From positions 7,232-17,962 of the forward strand of contig MLAK01000167.1 of assembly GCA_001839685.1 (NCBI GenBank): a stretch of DNA of 10,731 bases, read 5' to 3'. Below are positions 7,701 through 10,731 of the stretch, piece after piece. The notes below the pieces were generated by a model. The model was not told the origin of the DNA, ran no database searches, and saw nothing but the letters and a program-made list of their open reading frames with translations. The position numbers were made by a program, and so were the translations under genes. Numbering within the stretch: the stretch's first letter is position 1; every line of letters begins with the position of its first letter. Origin of the DNA: Tritrichomonas foetus (Eukaryota; Parabasalia; Tritrichomonadida; Tritrichomonadidae).

Positions 7701-9809
7701 TGGACACTGACACATTTAATGATTGTTGACCAAATAAACTTTAATGACAACCAATACTGTGAATTACAGAGTATCGACCAGGAAATGAGACTAAATTTGA
7801 AAACTTATCAGAGATTTAATCGAATTTATGGAAAAAATCATAAACCTGATGTTTATCAAAGGAGTTTTTTGAGATCCTATCACAGAGAGAATCAATTAAA
7901 TGAACTGAAAGATGACGAAAAACTAGATGAAAAACCAATACCAAAACCACACAAAAAATACAAACGAATTAATAAAGAATTTCGACATCTCACCTCTGAC
8001 ATTTCTCCCAAAAACTTTGATGTCAAGCCAAACGATCTAAAAAGTAATTCTCATGCGGAATTTTTTGATGGGAATATAGAAAAAATGGATCACAATGATC
8101 AAAGCTTGACTGTTTCAAACTCATCAAATAACTCTGCTGATATTAAGAAAGAAAAACATTGTGAAATGGCAAATACCACAATAAATAATGATGATAGAGA
8201 GAAAAAAAGTAATGATATTGTAAATGATAATCATGAAAATAAAAATAGAGATAGAAATAAAAATAGAGATGAACAATTTTCGACAATCAGCAATGAAAAT
8301 CCAAACAATGACATTTTTAAAACTATGGAAAACGAATTAATAAATGTGAAAAACAAGAAAGATGAAAGCACACTCAAAAATGAAGAAAATAATCCTATTA
8401 TGAGACAAAATCAAGAAAAGTTAATTCAAGAGGAAAATTTAAGTGAACTAAACTCCCAAAATTTTACTAAATCACAAACTGAATCAGATTTTGTCGATGA
8501 TGACCGCAGTGAAGATGTTGAAGACCACAAAAGTTTAAATAGACATAATTTAAATAATAATGACCAAAATGGTGGATATAAGGAATCAGAACTCTATGAA
8601 AATTTATCACAAAAAATTGATTTTACTGAAGATTCTAAAGATTGGAACAATGATTTTGAAAGCTATGATGATTATGAATTTGATGAATTCTCAACTAAGA
8701 GACGAAAGAAAAAGCATAACGTTGACGACGATGAATTTCATATGGTACCAAGCCATAGAAAAAAGAGCAAACATAGTAAAATAAGTGATCATAGTAACAA
8801 TGATGATGATTTAATTTCACAAGCCACAACTACTAAAAAAGGAAGAAAAATGAAAAGAAAAATTTCACGAAATGATGATGAATATAAAATCGGATCAAAT
8901 TTACTGCCAAAAAAGAAAAAGAAGAAAAAAGCATTATCTCCAGCAACAAGTAGTCCAAATATCATTAATTATAACATAACAATGAATCATCAAACTGACT
9001 CCATAATTAAATCAGAAAATTTGCAAAGTCCCCATTTCCAAAATCTGAACTCGTCTTCATCTGTTAACATGAATCAAAGCATAGACACAATGTTTAATCA
9101 CGCAACAAACCAAAACCAAATAATTACAGAAAACATTGCCCATATTTCAAACATGAATAGCTCGAACAACATCCAAAATATTACCCCATTTGATCAATTC
9201 AACTTTCAAAATATAAACAACAACAATAGCAACAAAATGAATCCGAACATTACCAATAACATACTCATGAATAATACCAATGGAGGTATTATTAAAAATA
9301 TACATAACATGAATAATATTACAAATAGTGGAAGTAATGCATTTGATTGTAATAATGTGAATATAGCTGTTTCTGAATCAAATGCGACAATTATTAAAAA
9401 TGTAGCTGAAAAGAAACCGATTTTAAAAAATGTACGATCATGTTCAAATCAACACAGTCATACAAATATATCTAATGAATTGAAACCAATAAATTCCATT
9501 CAAAATACTGAACAGCAATTTACAAATAATTCAACATCAGAACGAGGTTCTCATCTTGCTTTCCCTTCTTTATCTTTCAATCAAAATGAAGTCCCTTCAT
9601 TTTTAGATAATAATAATGTCAATGATCAACAACAACATCTACAATTTAATCCAAATCAATCACAACATATTAATTTAATTCACCAGTCACATAACATGCA
9701 ACATGATATGCATGTAAATCAACATCAACAACAACAACAACAAACAGCGCCATTTGTGAAAAATTCTATTGGGCCTATTTTGCTTCCACCTTTAAACCGA
9801 CCAAAATAA
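4779..9809 (+). CDS. USP7-like ubiquitin hydrolase homologue (C19), probably catalytically dead, with tandem UBLs and a long charged Asn/Gln-rich tail
   Basis: A complete single-exon gene of 1676 residues; the ATG at 4779 was chosen because the initiator sits just before it. Residues 36-288 follow the USP7 catalytic domain closely: Cys box GLRSVGNSCALNS with Cys44, the stretch TPVALALQQLF, LPPVLFINLKR in the palm, the FDD box with Asp255, and the closing strand TLVYID. However, the His-box position holds Arg238 (NGRFYVY), the oxyanion Asn is Ser39 and the usual Asp of the QHDVQE box is Pro117, so deubiquitinating activity is unlikely. Residues 327 to about 845 resemble the five ubiquitin-like HUBL modules of USP7. 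There is no N-terminal MATH/TRAF domain. From about residue 890 the protein is mostly low complexity: poly-Glu 944-952, Lys/Arg clusters at 1307-1312, about 1355-1366 and 1378-1384 that look like nuclear localisation signals, an Asn-rich region and a final poly-Gln. A nuclear ubiquitin-binding scaffold role is inferred. Confidence 0.88.
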   Translation: MDEGSDFYSQSNLLVNTSSLIHPDHHNNEIQMIQLGLRSVGNSCALNSIIQVLVHLTVFKHYIFYLKKSKVSNTPVALALQQLFAHLHMNKGPPPSVNKLISEMGIPIERMAKLNHPIQYLHRIINCFNNDDIFIRNTFIGQIAKENNNAQFLSLSIDIRSSDSLESLLAKNLENKHFDFLPPVLFINLKRSYKGKINHKSLSFSHFLNLTGYLADHHDSIYELFAVIVRCGNGVNGRFYVYIQDMKLQKWLLFDDSKVHEVPQKLAIETNFGSTSKNFSADTLVYIDSSMKELVFEPDDDLIIPNWILDNIYKDDYILNQSENFEKSFKINVVQVEDLDRYATDESNIKFISDLFITTNSLMTVKELYSKMASLLKTKYDRLTIWAIIHSVPCFKITHNYDNQTLNNVIGSLDQVKFFVEDSSVNSDNEKLDSSDYEDRRLNFSNQHPKFIDESDSILVFLYLYDYSDSEPLQFVATVSILFDENIESLFSVARSHFDLPNNLEMIAYQIFGSKCMKIENTQENISGMNLDNGAIIVVQPSPAFYKNSACSRPKKPKSTHGIFTYYPDFVLNIPHEFESYFEFRNNPCIVLARYKTQRKMIQFPKDITFDEFQSFLLKALNINNYDFNKDEILYYSKNSTKPLVFIPSSKVGRQFDMYKDRLSQISLIIEPRERLDEFDNKVRLRMKFIFPQSKNGVTGFFNENWSMFELVSSLRESHRDFIKYFIVPHDSNKNIVPEQTLLKDVKNPIYFIMKMINNKPIKIIFIQNEQILKEYEIKISETDTLADLKKRIDLSQLSSTIFYTVDKNIENHKNEIQDDVLMKTFYETSTPVYLEATKQNDKICFIEPESDPNTVIFNAKYLSMQISQSKNESYFKKELENVIFQKIIRNEGNDDLSDELNGEFNIDDHNDFEEGESGEYGTKTKKGKTLKLIENSKIIELNEEEEEEEEEYNESQTHKYKTINKNSEYNESSWTLTHLMIVDQINFNDNQYCELQSIDQEMRLNLKTYQRFNRIYGKNHKPDVYQRSFLRSYHRENQLNELKDDEKLDEKPIPKPHKKYKRINKEFRHLTSDISPKNFDVKPNDLKSNSHAEFFDGNIEKMDHNDQSLTVSNSSNNSADIKKEKHCEMANTTINNDDREKKSNDIVNDNHENKNRDRNKNRDEQFSTISNENPNNDIFKTMENELINVKNKKDESTLKNEENNPIMRQNQEKLIQEENLSELNSQNFTKSQTESDFVDDDRSEDVEDHKSLNRHNLNNNDQNGGYKESELYENLSQKIDFTEDSKDWNNDFESYDDYEFDEFSTKRRKKKHNVDDDEFHMVPSHRKKSKHSKISDHSNNDDDLISQATTTKKGRKMKRKISRNDDEYKIGSNLLPKKKKKKKALSPATSSPNIINYNITMNHQTDSIIKSENLQSPHFQNLNSSSSVNMNQSIDTMFNHATNQNQIITENIAHISNMNSSNNIQNITPFDQFNFQNINNNNSNKMNPNITNNILMNNTNGGIIKNIHNMNNITNSGSNAFDCNNVNIAVSESNATIIKNVAEKKPILKNVRSCSNQHSHTNISNELKPINSIQNTEQQFTNNSTSERGSHLAFPSLSFNQNEVPSFLDNNNVNDQQQHLQFNPNQSQHINLIHQSHNMQHDMHVNQHQQQQQQTAPFVKNSIGPILLPPLNRPK
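4884..5642 (+). other. USP-fold domain with degenerate active site
   Basis: Codons 36-288. Cys44 (TGC 4908-4910) and Asp255 (GAT 5541-5543) occupy the triad positions. The codon for the expected His is CGA at 5490-5492 (Arg238), 17 residues before the Asp, the same spacing as His464 to Asp481 in human USP7. The second conserved His of the A-V-x-x-H motif is also Arg (R230, CGT at 5466). The finger zinc ligands (C-x-x-C pairs) are missing, as in USP7. The start of this domain is markedly richer in GC than the rest of the gene. Confidence 0.8.
5757..7313 (+). other. Tandem ubiquitin-like modules resembling USP7 HUBL1-5
   Basis: Approximate module starts are residues 327 (FKINVVQVEDLD), 454 (ILVFLYLYD), 567 (YPDFVLNIPHEF), 666 (ISLIIEPRERLDEFDNKVRL) and 760 (IKIIFIQNEQILKEYEIKI). 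The second module matches the USP7 'D-x-x-L-F-L-K-x-Y-D' start and ends in a G-x-I-I-V-x-Q strand as USP7 does; the fifth has a typical UBL strand-turn-strand followed by the helix TLADLKKRI. The boundaries are judged by eye. Confidence 0.6.
7608..7634 (+). repeat. GAA trinucleotide run (poly-Glu, 9 codons)
   Basis: Nine uninterrupted GAA codons encode Glu 944-952 at the start of the disordered tail of the USP7-like protein. Pure codon repetition suggests slippage and possible length variation between strains. Confidence 0.95.
8691..9806 (+). other. Basic clusters followed by Asn/Gln/Met-rich low-complexity tail
   Basis: Codons 1305-1676 of the USP7-like protein. KRRKKK (1307-1312), KKGRKMKRK (about 1355) and seven Lys (1378-1384, at 8910-8930) look like nuclear localisation signals. 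After these comes about 180 residues dominated by Asn with Met, Ser, Ile and His, including several NNN and NNNN runs, then a Gln/His-rich stretch. This composition resembles prion-like, condensate-forming regions. The chain ends in PILLPPLNRPK, which differs from the surrounding low complexity. Confidence 0.7.
9726..9743 (+). repeat. CAA trinucleotide run (poly-Gln, 6 codons)
   Basis: Six CAA codons (Gln 1650-1655), preceded by CAA-CAT, in a His/Gln-rich stretch near the end of the USP7-like protein. Confidence 0.9.
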
Positions 9810-9810
9810 A
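9807..9810 (+). terminator. Stop-overlapping TAAA, candidate polyadenylation signal
   Basis: The TAA stop of the USP7-like gene is followed by A, giving TAAA. In trichomonads UAAA, often overlapping the stop codon, is the described polyadenylation signal. TAAA is common in AT-rich DNA, so this rests mainly on position. Confidence 0.45.
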
Positions 9811-9853
9811 ATAGAAAAAAATAACAAAATTATTAGAAAAATAGATTTTCTCG

Positions 9854-9876
9854 ATGATTTCTTTGAAAGAAATCAT
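9854..9876. repeat. Near-perfect palindrome (hairpin) in the convergent 3' region
   Basis: ATGATTTCTTT (9854-9864), a single central G, then AAAGAAATCAT (9866-9876). As RNA it can form a 9-base-pair stem with a 5-base loop. It lies 45 bases after the stop of the USP7-like gene and is followed by a run of seven T (9881-9887). Because it is self-complementary, it would form in transcripts of either strand. Confidence 0.6.
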
Positions 9877-9951
9877 AGTGTTTTTTTGTTTTATAAATTA
9901 AAAAATTACCAATATTTTCGAATATTTATTTGTTTTATTATTGACAATACT

Positions 9952-9992
9952 TATATTTTTTCATGCTATATATTTTTTCATGCTATATATTT
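9952..9992. repeat. 17-bp tandem repeat, about 2.4 copies
   Basis: A 17-base period (TATATTTTTTCATGCTA as unit) runs perfectly for 41 bases in the gap between the convergent USP7-like and MATE genes. It leads into an 18-base perfect AT palindrome, TATATATTTAAATATATA, at 9984-10001. No function can be assigned. Confidence 0.8.
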
Positions 9993-10052
9993 AAATATAT
10001 ATAACTCTATTTATAAATATATTATAAATCAATCTATAATAAATGTAAAAAA

Positions 10053-10731
10053 TTAGACTTTTTCATCTGCTTTTGTGATATTATCTGTGAATTTAGTTTC
10101 ATTTTTCTCATTCAAACTATAATTTGTATTAGAATCACTTTGTTCAATCTCATCTGTAGATTTTTCTCCAATAATTTCGTTATTGTGTATATCATTTTCT
10201 TCATCTTCATCCATATCATGCATTTCCATTCCTTGTCTGGCTTCTTCTTCTTTCGCTTCTTTCATTAAGTTTCTTAATGGAGTCCAAAGGAAGAAGACAC
10301 TCATAACAATAGAAACAACATGTGACAATGGATAGCACCATATAATTCGTGCACCATCATTTTTATCAGTATAATAAAGAATTAATGTTAACACACACAA
10401 AGACACAAAATTATTAATAAAAGACAAAATTGTTGCACGTGGGCCCATTTGAAGTGATTGTAAAATTGATTGTGAAATCATCTTAATTCCAGAAATGGGT
10501 CCAAGAGCATTGTTAATCGCAACCATCTTTTCTGCCCAATTGAGATAACCTTCACTTGTTGAAAACATCTTTGATATTTCTCGTGGAATCGTCCATGTAA
10601 TTATGCATGTGATTGTTCCCCAAACAACATTAATCCATAATGAATGTATACACAACCTTATATATCGATTGTATTTTTTAGCTGCATGAGCATATGAAGC
10701 TGCAGGAATGAAGGCCTGCGAAAAAGCTTGG
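10053..10731 (-). CDS. MATE-family multidrug/organic cation antiporter, C-terminal part; 5' end beyond window
   Basis: The frame is open from the window edge (first full codon at 10730) to TAA at 10053-10055, giving 225 residues of the C-terminal half; the true start is outside. QAFIPAASYAHAAKKYNRYIR resembles the MatE signature in which Gln and Pro precede a helix and a Y-N/K-R loop. Four hydrophobic segments follow at fragment residues about 29-48, 69-90, 99-120 and 128-149, with SILQSLQMGPRAT between the second and third and ILYYTDKNDGARIIWCYPLS before the fourth, as in MatE domains. MATE proteins export drugs or metabolites in exchange for H+ or Na+. The last 70 residues are a hydrophilic, Glu/Asp/Asn-rich tail presumably in the cytosol. 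The gene is convergent with the USP7-like gene, with 243 bases between the two stops. Confidence 0.85.
   Translation of the reverse strand, partial: QAFSQAFIPAASYAHAAKKYNRYIRLCIHSLWINVVWGTITCIITWTIPREISKMFSTSEGYLNWAEKMVAINNALGPISGIKMISQSILQSLQMGPRATILSFINNFVSLCVLTLILYYTDKNDGARIIWCYPLSHVVSIVMSVFFLWTPLRNLMKEAKEEEARQGMEMHDMDEDEENDIHNNEIIGEKSTDEIEQSDSNTNYSLNEKNETKFTDNITKADEKV

Noticed and set aside
9854..9887. Rho-independent terminator
   Set aside because: The shape fits, but the stem is AT-rich and the genes are eukaryotic, so the bacterial mechanism does not apply; it is kept only as an inverted repeat.
10653..10655. TTG at 10655 as the start of the MATE gene
   Set aside because: The frame continues open to the window edge with MatE-like sequence, so the gene is 5'-truncated by the window and this codon is an internal Leu.
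1..10731. Spliceosomal introns of trichomonad type
   Set aside because: No GTAYGT with a downstream ACTAACACACAG-like 3' signal was found, and the reading frames are uninterrupted.

Overview
The window looks like nuclear DNA of an AT-rich, intron-poor protist, most likely a trichomonad (Parabasalia, Tritrichomonas- or Trichomonas-like). The reasons are: long single-exon genes on both strands with AT-rich gaps of 0.25 to 0.7 kb; a trichomonad-style initiator (TCACTT) seven bases upstream of the ATG of the largest gene; a TAAA overlapping that gene's stop codon, as in trichomonad polyadenylation; and gene content typical of these genomes (CARMIL-like PH plus leucine-rich-repeat protein, MATE transporter, C19 ubiquitin hydrolase family, S9-like alpha/beta hydrolase). 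Species assignment is inference.

Layout: (1) 1-1357, minus strand, an alpha/beta hydrolase with an intact Ser-Asp-His triad and a long acidic tail; its 3' end lies outside the window. (2) 1358-1913, a non-coding gap with the hydrolase promoter and the 3' flank of the next gene. (3) 1914-4094, minus strand, a complete 726-residue PH-like plus LRR protein built like CARMIL. (4) 4095-4778, a divergent promoter region. (5) 4779-9809, plus strand, a complete 1676-residue USP7-like protein: C19 fold, about five ubiquitin-like modules, then a 790-residue charged and Asn/Gln-rich tail with basic clusters. (6) 9810-10052, a short convergent 3' gap with a hairpin and AT repeats. (7) 10053-10731, minus strand, the C-terminal part of a MATE-family transporter; its 5' end lies outside the window.

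The main discovery candidate is the USP7-like protein. It keeps the nucleophilic Cys (C44) and the triad Asp (D255), but Arg (R238) stands where the catalytic His should be, with the exact 17-residue spacing to the Asp that USP7 has. The oxyanion Asn is Ser39, and the Asp of the Q-H-D-V-Q-E box is Pro117. It therefore looks like a pseudo-deubiquitinase turned into a nuclear ubiquitin-binding scaffold. The four genes do not form an operon or an obvious shared pathway; they look like independent transcription units that share promoter style only.
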